Shown piece by piece: positions 18,350 through 27,041 of a stretch of DNA of 47,846 nucleotides. A program made the position numbers and the translations under genes. Within the stretch, counting starts at the first letter, position 1. Each line of letters begins with the position of its first letter. The notes beneath the pieces were generated by a model. It did no database searches, was not told the origin of the DNA, and worked only from the letters and a program-made list of their open reading frames with translations. Source of the DNA: Bacteroidales bacterium (GTDB lineage Bacteria; Bacteroidota; Bacteroidia; Bacteroidales; JAFGHD01); NCBI GenBank assembly GCA_016939365.1, contig JAFGHD010000132.1:1-47846 (forward strand), in the 5' to 3' direction.

Positions 18350-19816
18350 ATGAAAACACAAGGAACCGATCATTATGTGGAGGCCGCCCGCCGGTCTGCA
18401 GAATGGCACCGGAGTCATCTGGAAGCCATGAGAAAATGCCGCTTTGATACAATAGCGGTACATGGAGTGTATTCCATGCAGGAATCACTGGATTTCAACC
18501 AGGGCTCCATCATCGAACCTATCTACATGTCTACTTCGCAGGCTTACAGGGATGCTGACGAAATGGAGGCCGCACTCGGATACCAGATTCCGACATGGTG
18601 TTACTCACGGATTGGCAATCCATCCATGTATTACCTGGAAGGGACGTTGGCGTTGCTTGAAACCTACGGGACAGGCCTGGATGCCACCTGCTGTGCCACC
18701 TCATCGGGTATGGCAGCCATCCAGAGTGCCGTAGACCCCTTTCTGGTGGTCGATCCTGCCAATCCGGACCAACGGATCAATTTTGTTGCAACCAGCCAGG
18801 TCTATGGTGGTACATTTCAGCAGTTTGCCATCCGGAAAGACCAGGAGAAGTATATTGAATGGCGCAAGATCAGGAATTCAAACGACCTGAATGAGTGGGT
18901 ATCCCTTATCGATGAGAACACGCGGTTTCTGTATGGTGAGATGCCCAGCAATCCGGGACAGGCTTTCTTTGATCTTGAGAAGGTGATCGAACTGGCCCAC
19001 CGTAAGGGTATTCCCATGATCGTCGATGCCACTGTCGCTACTCCCGCACTGATGAGGCCGCTGGCATGGGGTGCCGATATCGTCATTCATTCCATTTCCA
19101 AAACGGTCACTTCATCAGGTTTCGGCATCGGGGGGGCGGTCATCGCAAGGAAGCACCTGGTGTCAAAGGTTGGTAGCGATGAGATGAAGACGGATTTCGG
19201 GACCTATATCAAGCTGCTGCCCAACCGGGACAACGGTCCGAATATATCCCCCTTCAACGCGATCATGGCACTGAACGATCTGCGTACACTGCGCTCAAAG
19301 GTGGATCAGTTCAGCCGCTCCACCATGAAAGTGGCCCAATACCTCCGGCAGCACAGACATGTGGAGCAGGTGGACTATTTAGGCCTGGATTCTCACCCGC
19401 TTCATCCCCTCGCGAAAAAATACCTGGTACTTGTGGATTCAGAGGCCGATGAGCTGTACGGCAAACCGGTCAACAGATTCGGCCATTTGATGTCCTTCCG
19501 TGTGAAAGGCGGCGGTGAAGCGGCCCGCAAGGTGTTTGACGGATTCAATATGATCTGGAGAGCCACCGACCTGGGAAGGATCAAGTCTGTGGCGACAATA
19601 CCGGCCATTTCCACGCACTCCCAGCAGGGTGAAGAGGGCCGCAAACTGGCTGATATACCTCCCAGCCTCATCAGGCTTTGCGTGGGTGGTGAGCATTCTG
19701 ACGACATCATCCGGGATCTGGAAAGAGGTTTTGCTGCCCTCGATGGAAAGGTTATCCCTGTCTCATCCCCGGAGTATTCCGCAGGTGGCGCTTCATCAGC
19801 CACATTGAAAAGGTAA
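18350..19816 (+). CDS. Cys/Met metabolism PLP-dependent enzyme (O-acetylhomoserine sulfhydrylase / cystathionine gamma-synthase type)
   Basis: A 488-residue fold-type I PLP enzyme of the gamma-family. Motifs: YSRIGNPSMYYLE (phosphate and neighbour-subunit contacts), SSGMAAIQ, SQVYGGTF (stacking tyrosine), IVDATVATP (aspartate that binds the pyridine nitrogen) and the Schiff-base lysine in SISKTVTSSG (Lys251). It is about 50-60 residues longer than usual, mostly by an N-terminal extension. The family makes homocysteine or cystathionine from activated homoserine, or degrades methionine. The next gene, 28 bp later, encodes homoserine dehydrogenase, which supports a role in homoserine-derived sulfur amino-acid synthesis. 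The exact reaction cannot be fixed from sequence. Confidence 0.85.
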   Translation: MKTQGTDHYVEAARRSAEWHRSHLEAMRKCRFDTIAVHGVYSMQESLDFNQGSIIEPIYMSTSQAYRDADEMEAALGYQIPTWCYSRIGNPSMYYLEGTLALLETYGTGLDATCCATSSGMAAIQSAVDPFLVVDPANPDQRINFVATSQVYGGTFQQFAIRKDQEKYIEWRKIRNSNDLNEWVSLIDENTRFLYGEMPSNPGQAFFDLEKVIELAHRKGIPMIVDATVATPALMRPLAWGADIVIHSISKTVTSSGFGIGGAVIARKHLVSKVGSDEMKTDFGTYIKLLPNRDNGPNISPFNAIMALNDLRTLRSKVDQFSRSTMKVAQYLRQHRHVEQVDYLGLDSHPLHPLAKKYLVLVDSEADELYGKPVNRFGHLMSFRVKGGGEAARKVFDGFNMIWRATDLGRIKSVATIPAISTHSQQGEEGRKLADIPPSLIRLCVGGEHSDDIIRDLERGFAALDGKVIPVSSPEYSAGGASSATLKR

Positions 19817-19844
19817 GTCATGACCTGGATCAATAAGAAAAATC

Positions 19845-20894
19845 ATGAAACATAAAATCGGTATTATAGGATTCGGTACTGTAGGCCGCGGACTCACAGA
19901 AATATTGATCAACAAGCGCGACTACCTGAGGAGAAAGTATGGATATAAGTTCGATATCATCGCGGTGGCGGATTTTAAATTCGGCAACGTTTACAACCCC
20001 AAGGGACTGGATGTTCAGCACATGCTGGACATGGCACAGGCCGGAAAGAAATTCACAAGGGACCTGGTTGACTGGGACAACACCAGGCTGATCCGCAAGG
20101 CGAATGCCACCGTGTGGTGTGAGCTTACCTTTACGGACCTTCAGACCGGTGGCCCTGCCATCGAACATGTGATCACAGCCCTGGAAGCAGGCAAGCATGT
20201 GGTCACAAGCAACAAGGGACCTGCCGCATTGCACTATCCCCGTCTGAAAAAGCTGGCCGACAAAAGAGGGGTTGAATTCATGATTGAGGGAACCGTTGTG
20301 GCGGGAACACCTGTGATCAATCTCGCAACAGGTCCCATGGCAGGTTGCACCATCAACGGGATCAGAGGCATCCTGAACGGTACGACCAACTATATGCTCA
20401 CGGAAATGGAAAAGGGCATGGCTTACAAGGATGTGCTGAAGATCGCCCAGGAAAAAGGCTATGCCGAGGCCGACCCAACAGGCGATGTCGAGGGCTTTGA
20501 TGCGCGCGCAAAGGTGACCATCCTGGCCAACATCGTAATGGATGCAGGTATAGGGATCGAAGAGGTGTCATGCGAGGGGATTACGAAGATCACTCCCGCA
20601 GATATCGAACAGGCAAGAAAGCAGAACAAAAGGTGGAAACTGATCGGTTCGGTGGTCAGAAGGGGTGACAGGGTGGAAGCTTTCGTGAAACCGGAGATGA
20701 TCGACCTGTCGCATCCGCTTGCAGGAGTGATGGGGGCCACCAACGCACTTACCTTCGCCACAGACCTGCTGGGCGATGTCACCATCGTCGGGCCCGGTGC
20801 CGGAAAAACCGAAACAGGCTTCGCCATATTGACGGATCTGCTTGCAATCCACAGAAAAAGAGCACAGCACAAAAAGAGTGGCCGGAAAGCATAG
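19845..20894 (+). CDS. hom: Homoserine dehydrogenase, stand-alone type without ACT domain
   Basis: The 349-residue protein starts with a Rossmann motif (GFGTVG, residues 9-14). It has the NKGPAALHYPRL segment with the conserved lysine, the homoserine dehydrogenase signature ILNGTTNYMLTEM and the catalytic block ADPTGDVEGFDARAK. There is no fused aspartokinase and no C-terminal ACT domain, so feedback control by threonine through that domain is not expected. It reduces aspartate semialdehyde to homoserine, the branch point to methionine and threonine. It is downstream of a gamma-family PLP enzyme and upstream of DapA-like and ThrB-like genes, after a 437-bp gap. Confidence 0.92.
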   Translation: MKHKIGIIGFGTVGRGLTEILINKRDYLRRKYGYKFDIIAVADFKFGNVYNPKGLDVQHMLDMAQAGKKFTRDLVDWDNTRLIRKANATVWCELTFTDLQTGGPAIEHVITALEAGKHVVTSNKGPAALHYPRLKKLADKRGVEFMIEGTVVAGTPVINLATGPMAGCTINGIRGILNGTTNYMLTEMEKGMAYKDVLKIAQEKGYAEADPTGDVEGFDARAKVTILANIVMDAGIGIEEVSCEGITKITPADIEQARKQNKRWKLIGSVVRRGDRVEAFVKPEMIDLSHPLAGVMGATNALTFATDLLGDVTIVGPGAGKTETGFAILTDLLAIHRKRAQHKKSGRKA

Positions 20895-21331
20895 CACCCT
20901 GACAGGGGTATTCCGAACCACCTGCCGGCCCGGGCCTTGTTATACATACCTCTGTTTGACCATCCGGGGATTCACATTACCTGGCCCAGCCAGTCAGTAA
21001 GCGCGCGGTTACGTAAACAGTTTTGATGTCCTTGCCTGTCGGCAGCACATCCGGGGTATCAAAAGGGAACCATATAACCTTTATGGATGGAACGGTTCCG
21101 TTTTGGACCCATGGAATGGCTCTGGGGGGAGCTCACCTGCCGGATATACGATCCCATCACGAAACAGAACCCACCGGCCCTTTCATTGCCGTTCCTGCCG
21201 GTTAGCTTGTCCACGTGGTGACAGAATCACGGCTGATTCAGATCATTTGCGTAAAGTATGCAGGACTGCAGGGACATTTTTTATGTTGCGTCACACATTC
21301 AAATTGTTGACCTTTGCAAAAAACAAATAAA
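20895..21331. other. 437-bp gap inside the amino-acid cluster
   Basis: No convincing gene. A ten-base palindrome GGCCCGGGCC (20927-20936) followed by TTGTT may act as a weak terminator after hom. A short + strand frame (21023-21205) has coding-like composition but no recognisable domain and no homology I can name; it may be a gene remnant. The 3' end carries the promoter of the DapA-like gene. Confidence 0.5.
21286..21316 (+). promoter_or_regulatory. Candidate promoter of the dapA-like/thrB/SDR operon
   Basis: TTG (21286-21288), a 20-bp spacer and GACCTTTG (21309-21316; CCTTTG half of the -7 box well kept) lie 15 bp before the ATG at 21332. The 437-bp gap and this promoter suggest the last three genes of the cluster are a separate transcription unit. 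Confidence 0.4.
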
Positions 21332-22210
21332 ATGAAAAAAGGAGCTTACACATTGTTGGTCACGCCTTTCAGGGATGATTATTCTCTTGATGAAGAAGCC
21401 CTCAGACGTCTGGTAAGAAGGCAGGTGGAATCGGACATTACAGGAATTGCACCCCTCGGAACTACCGGGGAGAACAACCTCCTCACGGATGCAGAGGTGA
21501 AAAGGGTGTTGCAGATTGTCGTGGAGGAGGCTAAAGGGAAGAAGGACATTCTTCCTGACCTTTGTTTGGCCGGCACACAGGCATCCATTGATCGTGCCAG
21601 GATGTATGCCGACCTGGGTGCAGATTACGTGGTGGCTTTTTCGCCCTATATGGTACTTCCTGTTCCCTCAGCGTTGATGAAATATTATGAGCAGTTGGCT
21701 GACGCCTGTCCCGTTCCGGTGGTTCTTCACAGTTCCAAGGGCCGGACAGGAGTGGAACTCACACCGGAAATGACGGCTGCTCTCGCAAAACATCCCAACA
21801 TCGTAGCAACCAAGGATGGCAAGAAGGAGATCGACCACCTGGCCAAGATTGTGTACCTGACACGGAATGACGATTTCCTGGTCTTTACAGGGAAGGATAC
21901 CACCGCCTATCCTACGGTGGCTTTCGGTGGGGATGGCACCTTTACCGTGGTGGGGAATGTGATCCCGGATGTGATGAGCCACATGGTCCGGTTTGCCCTT
22001 GAGGGAAACCACACTGAAGCCCGGAAACTGCATGAGGAGTACTATCCTCTGTTTGAAGCATGCCGTTTTGAGACCAATCCCATGGGTGCCAAGAAGGCCC
22101 TGGAGCTGATGGGACTGATCAGGGGTAATTTGCGGCCACCGGTGATCCCTCTGAGTGAGGGCTGGTCGGAAACGCTGCGGATGATCCTGAAGGAGAGGGG
22201 GTTGATATGA
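21332..22210 (+). CDS. DapA-family (NAL superfamily) Schiff-base aldolase with altered active site
   Basis: The 292-residue protein aligns with E. coli DapA without gaps up to residue 161, so numbering is shared. The Schiff-base lysine (Lys161, in IVATKDG), the GTTGE loop with Thr44-Thr45 and Arg138 (GRTG) are kept. Two tyrosines of the catalytic triad are not: Tyr133 is His133 (VVLHSSKGRTG) and Tyr107 is Met107 (SPYMVLP). It is therefore probably a Schiff-base lyase or synthase acting on a pyruvate-like or other carbonyl substrate, but a true dihydrodipicolinate synthase role is doubtful. ATG 21332 is chosen over the upstream TTG at 21314. Its stop overlaps the thrB start (ATGA), so the two proteins are translationally coupled. 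Confidence 0.88.
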   Translation: MKKGAYTLLVTPFRDDYSLDEEALRRLVRRQVESDITGIAPLGTTGENNLLTDAEVKRVLQIVVEEAKGKKDILPDLCLAGTQASIDRARMYADLGADYVVAFSPYMVLPVPSALMKYYEQLADACPVPVVLHSSKGRTGVELTPEMTAALAKHPNIVATKDGKKEIDHLAKIVYLTRNDDFLVFTGKDTTAYPTVAFGGDGTFTVVGNVIPDVMSHMVRFALEGNHTEARKLHEEYYPLFEACRFETNPMGAKKALELMGLIRGNLRPPVIPLSEGWSETLRMILKERGLI

Positions 22211-23130
22211 AACGGATCAAGGTGCGGGCTCCTGCCACCAGCGCCAATGTCGGACCCGGCTACGATATTTTTGCCCTTGCCCTTGAGGATCCTTTTGATG
22301 AGATCGAGTTACTGGTCAGTGATGAGGGCGGGATTGATATTGACATCGAAAACGATACGCAGGGTATCCCCCGTACCGTTGCGGATAACACGGCCGGGCT
22401 GGCGGTTTCGGAACTCTTCAGACGGAAAGGTATTCACAAAGGGGTCCGCATAAGGATCATCAAGCGAATGTGCTCTGGTGGCGGGCTGGGCACTACGGGC
22501 GCTTCTGCAGCCGGTGCCGTTTCCGGACTGAACACCCTGCTGGAGCTCGGGCTTACTCATAATGAAATGATTGATATTGCCCGGATGGGTGAGGTTGCCT
22601 CGGGTGGTTCACCCCATGCAGATAATGTGGCAGCTGCCATCATGGGCGGATTTATCCTTGTGAAAAGCTACTTCCCGGTGGATGTCCTCAAACTGGAACT
22701 TCCCGATATACCGGTCGTGCTTGCCGCAATCACAAAGAGCCAGAGGACAACCCGCGGTTTCATTACCTATGAGATCGGCCAGGAGAAACTCAAGGAACAA
22801 ATGGCCCGTTGCTCCCGTGTCATCCATGCCATCCATTCGGGGGATCCCACCGAATTCGGCAAAGCCGTCTCGGTAGATTATATCCATGAACCGGTCAGGG
22901 GATCCGCCATACCCGGTTACTGGGAGATCAAAAAGAAGATACTCGATACAGGTGCTTATGGCTGTACAATAAGCGGAGGGGGGTCATCCGTGATTGCTTT
23001 CTGCCCCGAGAACTGCAGGGAAACTGTTGCTGAACTGATGAACCGGGAATTTTCGTCCAATCCGCACTTCATCAGGGTGTATCAGACACGGATCAGCAAC
23101 TCCGGCATCCGGGTGCTGGAGATGGAATGA
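22207..23130 (+). CDS. thrB: Homoserine kinase (GHMP family), archaeal-like variant
   Basis: The 307-residue GHMP kinase begins with the motif 1 VRAPATSANVGPGYD (residues 6-20). The phosphate-binding loop reads GGGLGTTGAS (91-100), whereas typical bacterial ThrB has GLGSSA. It also has GEVASGGSPHADNVAAAIMGGF, close to the homoserine kinase signature, and the GHMP C-terminal motif CTISGGGSSVIAF. The reaction expected is homoserine + ATP to O-phosphohomoserine for threonine synthesis in the cytoplasm. No thrC is in the window. The GLGxxGASA pattern resembles archaeal homoserine kinases from memory. ATGA overlap with the DapA-like gene upstream. Another small-molecule GHMP substrate remains possible. 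Confidence 0.85.
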   Translation: MKRIKVRAPATSANVGPGYDIFALALEDPFDEIELLVSDEGGIDIDIENDTQGIPRTVADNTAGLAVSELFRRKGIHKGVRIRIIKRMCSGGGLGTTGASAAGAVSGLNTLLELGLTHNEMIDIARMGEVASGGSPHADNVAAAIMGGFILVKSYFPVDVLKLELPDIPVVLAAITKSQRTTRGFITYEIGQEKLKEQMARCSRVIHAIHSGDPTEFGKAVSVDYIHEPVRGSAIPGYWEIKKKILDTGAYGCTISGGGSSVIAFCPENCRETVAELMNREFSSNPHFIRVYQTRISNSGIRVLEME

Positions 23131-23162
23131 TACCTGCAACTCCAAATTAAGAAAAAGATCCG

Positions 23163-23927
23163 ATGGAAATTTCACTGGAAAGCAGGGGTGTGCTCGTTAC
23201 CGGTGCATCGCGCGGCATCGGCAGGGCCATTGCCAAAGGGATGGCGGGTGCAGGAGCACGGGTGGCCATCCATTACCTCAGAAACCAGAAAATGGCGCAG
23301 GATGTGCTCTCTGATCTTCCGGGTAAAGGGCATATCATGCTGCAGGCCGAAATTGGCGATAAGGAGCAGACCAGGCGATTGGCGGAACAGGCCATCGGAC
23401 GTCTCGGCAGGGTGGATATTCTGGTGAACAATGCCGGCATTTTTCAGGAATATCCTGTTTTGGACCTGAACTATGAGGAGTGGTGCGGGGCATGGGAAAA
23501 GACCATCCGGACCAATCTCAGCGGAGCCGCTCATCTTTCCTTCCTGATGGCGAAACATATGAAGGAAATGGGTGGCGGAAAGATCATCAACATCAGCTCC
23601 CGGGGGGCGTTTCGTGGTGAGCCGGACGCACCTGCCTACGGTGCCAGCAAGGCCGGTCTTAACTCTCTGGGACAGTCCATGGCAAAAGCCTTCGCACCTT
23701 TCGGCATTATGGTTTATACTCTTGCCCCGGGTTTTGTGGACACGGATATGGCGGCATATGCCATGCATGGCGACAGGGCGAAGGAGATCAGAAACCAGAG
23801 CCCCCTTCAACGGATCGCCTCCCCGGAAGAGATTGCCCGAACCGCACTCTTCCTGGCCGGAGAGGGAACCGATTACCTTACCGGCTGTATCCTCGATATC
23901 AACGGGGCTTCATATCTGAGAACCTGA
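23163..23927 (+). CDS. Short-chain dehydrogenase/reductase (FabG-like SDR)
   Basis: A 254-residue classical SDR. It has the cofactor motif TGASRGIGRA, the NNAG motif, the catalytic serine in NISSRGAF and the YGASK tyrosine-lysine pair, followed by LAPGFVDTDM. Length and motifs fit 3-oxoacyl-ACP reductases, but SDRs act on many carbonyls. It starts 32 bp after thrB, so it is probably the third gene of the dapA-like operon. That context makes an amino-acid-pathway substrate as likely as a fatty-acid one. It converges with the serine hydrolase gene, 17 bp apart. Confidence 0.88.
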   Translation: MEISLESRGVLVTGASRGIGRAIAKGMAGAGARVAIHYLRNQKMAQDVLSDLPGKGHIMLQAEIGDKEQTRRLAEQAIGRLGRVDILVNNAGIFQEYPVLDLNYEEWCGAWEKTIRTNLSGAAHLSFLMAKHMKEMGGGKIINISSRGAFRGEPDAPAYGASKAGLNSLGQSMAKAFAPFGIMVYTLAPGFVDTDMAAYAMHGDRAKEIRNQSPLQRIASPEEIARTALFLAGEGTDYLTGCILDINGASYLRT

Positions 23928-23944
23928 ATGGCTTTCCGCAGGGC

Positions 23945-25477
23945 TTATTCTGTCCTCGTGAACTTCAGTTTATGGAAATGAAAATCAGGATTGGGGAGAT
24001 CGATGGTAAATGAGTCTGCATTACCTGCCCCATTGACCGTAAAGGTGACGAAACCCTGCGGAAGGAACGGGTCAATGAATTTTATCCTGAAGGTATTGTA
24101 ATGCCAGTGTTCCATAGGACTGGAGAAGAGTTCCCCTGTGGGGATCAGCTTCAGTTCCAGTATGTCTCCTGACAGGGTGATTTCAGCCGGACCGTACATT
24201 GTATCCGTATAGGAACCGGTGTATTTTTCCAGGGGCAGGGTGGGCCGGGTATCCTGTACACGTGAAGCCTCCCTGTCGCGTTTTTCCTGGTCAGCATCCT
24301 CCTTTATCCTGTTCCACCCCTCGAGATACCTTTTGATCCAGTCCCCGGGCTCATCTGCCAGATAGAAGTCCAGGATGTGACGGTACAGCGCTTCAACCAG
24401 TCCCGATATCTGGTTGGCCAGGATGACGAATCCGAGGTTCTCTTCCGGGACAAGCACCACTTTGGTATGGATGCCGGGAAGCCCTCCGCCATGCTCGATC
24501 ACCTTCCGCCCCTCGTAATCAAAGAGAAACCACCCGAGTCCGTATGTTCTGAAATGGGTGCCCCCTGCATGGGTACCGGAGGGATCACCCATCATCGTAT
24601 GTGATGAAGTCAGCGCATGCATGGTTTCAGGGGAAATCAACTGCTTTCCGTTCACAGAACCGCCATTCAGCCACAGACCAACCCATTTCAGGAGGTCATC
24701 AACGGATGAATGGACTGAGGCTGCCGGGCCGCAGTTGTCGTAGTTGATGAATTCCATCACGCTCCCCTCATGGTGTGGGAATGAGACGTCCTGCTCAAGT
24801 GTGAAGCCTGCATTGCTGGTAGTGCTCCGGGTCATTCCGAGCGGCTGAAATATCCGTTCGCTGACAAAATCATCCCATGATTTCCCGGTGATCTTCTCAA
24901 TCACCAGGCCGGCTGCGATGTACATCACATTCTGATATCCGAATTCGCTCCTGAACTCTTGGGTGGTTTCGCGGAACTGTATCTTCCGCACCACTTCTTC
25001 CCGGGTATAGTCCGTTCCGTACCAGAGCAGGTCGCCGTCGAATGTCTCCAGTCCTGAACGGTGACAAAGCAAATCGGCGATGGTGATCATACGGCTGATC
25101 GCAGGATCATGGAGCCGGAACTCCGGCAGGTACATGCTCACCGGATCATTCCAGTCAAGCAGACCGTCATCGGCCAGCATACCGATGCAGGTTGCCGTAA
25201 ATGCCTTGGTGCATGACGCGATCCCGAAAACCGTTTCAGTGCCCACCGGTAATGCCTCTCCTGCGTGACGCATGCCATATCCCTTCTTGAGGACAATCTC
25301 ACCGTCCTTGATGATACCTACCGCCAACCCGGGGATACCGAAAACTTCCTTTGCGGATGCGATGTCCCTATCAAGTTGTTCCAGTTGCCTCTGCCCTGAA
25401 ACCGGCGGTGAAATCAGGGAGATTACGATGATGCACACCGGCAGGAACCGGTGCAGAAAAAGCAAGTGTTTCAGCAT
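23945..25477 (-). CDS. Secreted serine hydrolase, class C beta-lactamase/DD-peptidase fold, with DUF3471-like tail
   Basis: The 510-residue protein has an N-terminal hydrophobic signal sequence (residues 11-28). The catalytic motifs are Ser88-x-x-Lys91 (SCTK), the YQN motif (Tyr181-Asn183) and HGGG (EHGGGLPG), as in AmpC-like penicillin-binding enzymes and related esterases. The tail after about residue 415 (LEKYTGSYTDTMYG... ) is a beta-rich DUF3471-type domain found in this group. The likely location is the periplasm or outer membrane. Substrate unknown: peptide, ester or beta-lactam are all possible, and a dedicated resistance role is not implied. Possibly in tandem with the Lrp gene upstream, 52 bp away. 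Confidence 0.88.
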   Translation of the reverse strand: MLKHLLFLHRFLPVCIIVISLISPPVSGQRQLEQLDRDIASAKEVFGIPGLAVGIIKDGEIVLKKGYGMRHAGEALPVGTETVFGIASCTKAFTATCIGMLADDGLLDWNDPVSMYLPEFRLHDPAISRMITIADLLCHRSGLETFDGDLLWYGTDYTREEVVRKIQFRETTQEFRSEFGYQNVMYIAAGLVIEKITGKSWDDFVSERIFQPLGMTRSTTSNAGFTLEQDVSFPHHEGSVMEFINYDNCGPAASVHSSVDDLLKWVGLWLNGGSVNGKQLISPETMHALTSSHTMMGDPSGTHAGGTHFRTYGLGWFLFDYEGRKVIEHGGGLPGIHTKVVLVPEENLGFVILANQISGLVEALYRHILDFYLADEPGDWIKRYLEGWNRIKEDADQEKRDREASRVQDTRPTLPLEKYTGSYTDTMYGPAEITLSGDILELKLIPTGELFSSPMEHWHYNTFRIKFIDPFLPQGFVTFTVNGAGNADSFTIDLPNPDFHFHKLKFTRTE

Positions 25478-25529
25478 AAGGTCCCGGTTTTTGTTGCAGT
25501 CATTTAGAGATCAGAACGCCCAATGATCA

Positions 25530-26006
25530 TCATTCATCCTCAATGGGTAACTGTCTGATGAATCCCACTTCCAATGAAATGAACGTCTCTGTACTGGTGA
25601 TCTCAGGGATCGATTGGATTTTTTCAACCAGTATCTGTTTCAGATGCTCGTTGCTTTTGGCAAAAATTTTTGCCAGCAAAGAGTACTTGCCTGTAATATG
25701 GTGACATTCAATAATTTCAGGCAATTGCTTGATTTTTTTAAACACTTCATCATGGGTGGTGTTGCTGGTAAGATTAACCTGGATGCCCACAAAGGCGCAT
25801 GTGTCAAATCCCAGTTTCGACGGATCGAGATTGAACTGGGAACCGGTGATGACACCATCTTCGGTCATTTTCTGGACGCGTTGATGGACGGCTGCTCCGG
25901 AAACTCCGCAATTCCTGGCGATTTCCAGGAAAGGCATCCTGGCGTTCTTGATCAGGAGGGTAAGTATCCTTCTGTCAAGGCTGTCGAGTTTCAGACGTGT
26001 CTGCAT
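25530..26006 (-). CDS. Lrp/AsnC family transcriptional regulator
   Basis: The 158-residue protein has an N-terminal helix-turn-helix (LDRRILTLLIKNARMPFLEIA, then GVSGAAVHQRVQKM) and a C-terminal RAM effector domain (FVGIQVNLTS, HHITGKYSLLAKI, SIPEITSTETFISLEV). Lrp-like proteins bind DNA as octamers or dimers and sense amino acids or other small metabolites. Given that a homoserine/threonine cluster lies 2 kb away and a peptidase gene nearby, an amino-acid effector is plausible but not shown. Its upstream region (26007-26186) is very AT-rich and includes TATCTTTA, a 7/8 match to the -7 box. Confidence 0.93.
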   Translation of the reverse strand: MQTRLKLDSLDRRILTLLIKNARMPFLEIARNCGVSGAAVHQRVQKMTEDGVITGSQFNLDPSKLGFDTCAFVGIQVNLTSNTTHDEVFKKIKQLPEIIECHHITGKYSLLAKIFAKSNEHLKQILVEKIQSIPEITSTETFISLEVGFIRQLPIEDE

Positions 26007-26186
26007 TTTGGTTGTGTTAATAAGATGAAAAAAAATGTTTCATTAGCTGTTAAAGATAATCAATTTCCCCCTTTTAAGGTAATGATTTTATCAAAAAAAA
26101 GTCATTATTTTTCTTTTATTCTCGGAACAAACTCTGCTTATTATGAAATTGAAGGTTATTTATGCCCTGCAATCAGGGCAAATGCA

Positions 26187-27041
26187 TTATTTGATATCAG
26201 TGGGCTGCTGAGCCAGATAGAACAATATGCACACATAATCCACCACCTCATCCGAAGGAACGACCTCGCCTGAATGTCCTCTGCGCAATATCTGAGCCTG
26301 CGGATACCCAGTCAGCATGGTTGAGTAGTGGATCAGGGTCATGATGGGGCCGTATCCGCACACGGAAATATTGTTCTTCACGACCGTCTGATAGACTCTC
26401 TTTGCATCAAGTCGAATGATGTTTTCAATTACCATCCGGTCCAGCATTTCTCCCTCCTGAGGATTGACATAGTGTGAAAAATCGGAGGAGGCGATCATGC
26501 ATATTTTTCTCCTCAGCGACTGTGCGACCCGGAATATTTCCCTGGCCAGGATTCCGGCATTCTCCTCGCTTTGCCGGGTGAGGGTGATGGGAAGAATCCG
26601 GAAGGGGGTTGACACGCTGTACTGAAGCATCGGAACCATCACTTCTCCGGAATGCTCATACTGGTGTGCTATGTTGGCAATACTGAAGGGCAGCTGTGCG
26701 ATCATTTCCGTATCCACTTCAACCGGTCCGTAAGGAGTTTCCCAGAATGTGTGACCGTCAAGGGCGATCTCCGGACCATATCCGGTATGGTTAGGATTGA
26801 TGATGACGAAAGTATCGAAACGCTGTCGTGATTTTCTCAGGATCTCGAAGAAGTGGATGGCCTCATAGCTGGAGAAGACATATCCGGCATGCGGCACAAT
26901 GGCTCCGATGATCTGGTGCCTGGCCAGGGGAAGGTTGATATTTTTCCGCTCCGTTTCAAATGAGCGTTTGAGGAGTGCTGTGATCTCTCCTGCAGTCCCA
27001 GGGTAAAAACGTCCTGCTACTGCAGGTTTTCTGGTCGTCAT
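26187..27041 (-). CDS. MEMO1/AmmeMemoRadiSam system protein B
   Basis: The 284-residue protein has the family pattern: KPAVAGRFYP at the start, then PHAGYVFSSYEA (metal-ligand histidine), INPNHTGYG, YEHSGEVMVPML, SSDFSHYV and a conserved cysteine in ISVCGYGP. The fold resembles extradiol dioxygenases (LigB). The family is often encoded with an AMMECR1 protein and a radical SAM protein; neither is adjacent here, so it is an orphan copy in this window. Function is not established; a metal-dependent redox role has been proposed for the human homologue. It lies upstream of, and may be separately transcribed from, the Lrp gene. Confidence 0.9.
   Translation of the reverse strand: MTTRKPAVAGRFYPGTAGEITALLKRSFETERKNINLPLARHQIIGAIVPHAGYVFSSYEAIHFFEILRKSRQRFDTFVIINPNHTGYGPEIALDGHTFWETPYGPVEVDTEMIAQLPFSIANIAHQYEHSGEVMVPMLQYSVSTPFRILPITLTRQSEENAGILAREIFRVAQSLRRKICMIASSDFSHYVNPQEGEMLDRMVIENIIRLDAKRVYQTVVKNNISVCGYGPIMTLIHYSTMLTGYPQAQILRRGHSGEVVPSDEVVDYVCILFYLAQQPTDIK

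Noticed and set aside
18080-18463. 127-codon minus-strand frame covering the 82-bp repeat
   Set aside because: It overlaps the start of the PLP enzyme gene, has low-complexity AT-rich sequence and no recognised domain; kept only as a note because the repeat is conserved in frame apart from one amino-acid change.
21023-21205. 60-codon frame in the hom to dapA-like gap
   Set aside because: Coding-like composition but no domain, ribosome site or homology I can name; may be a remnant.
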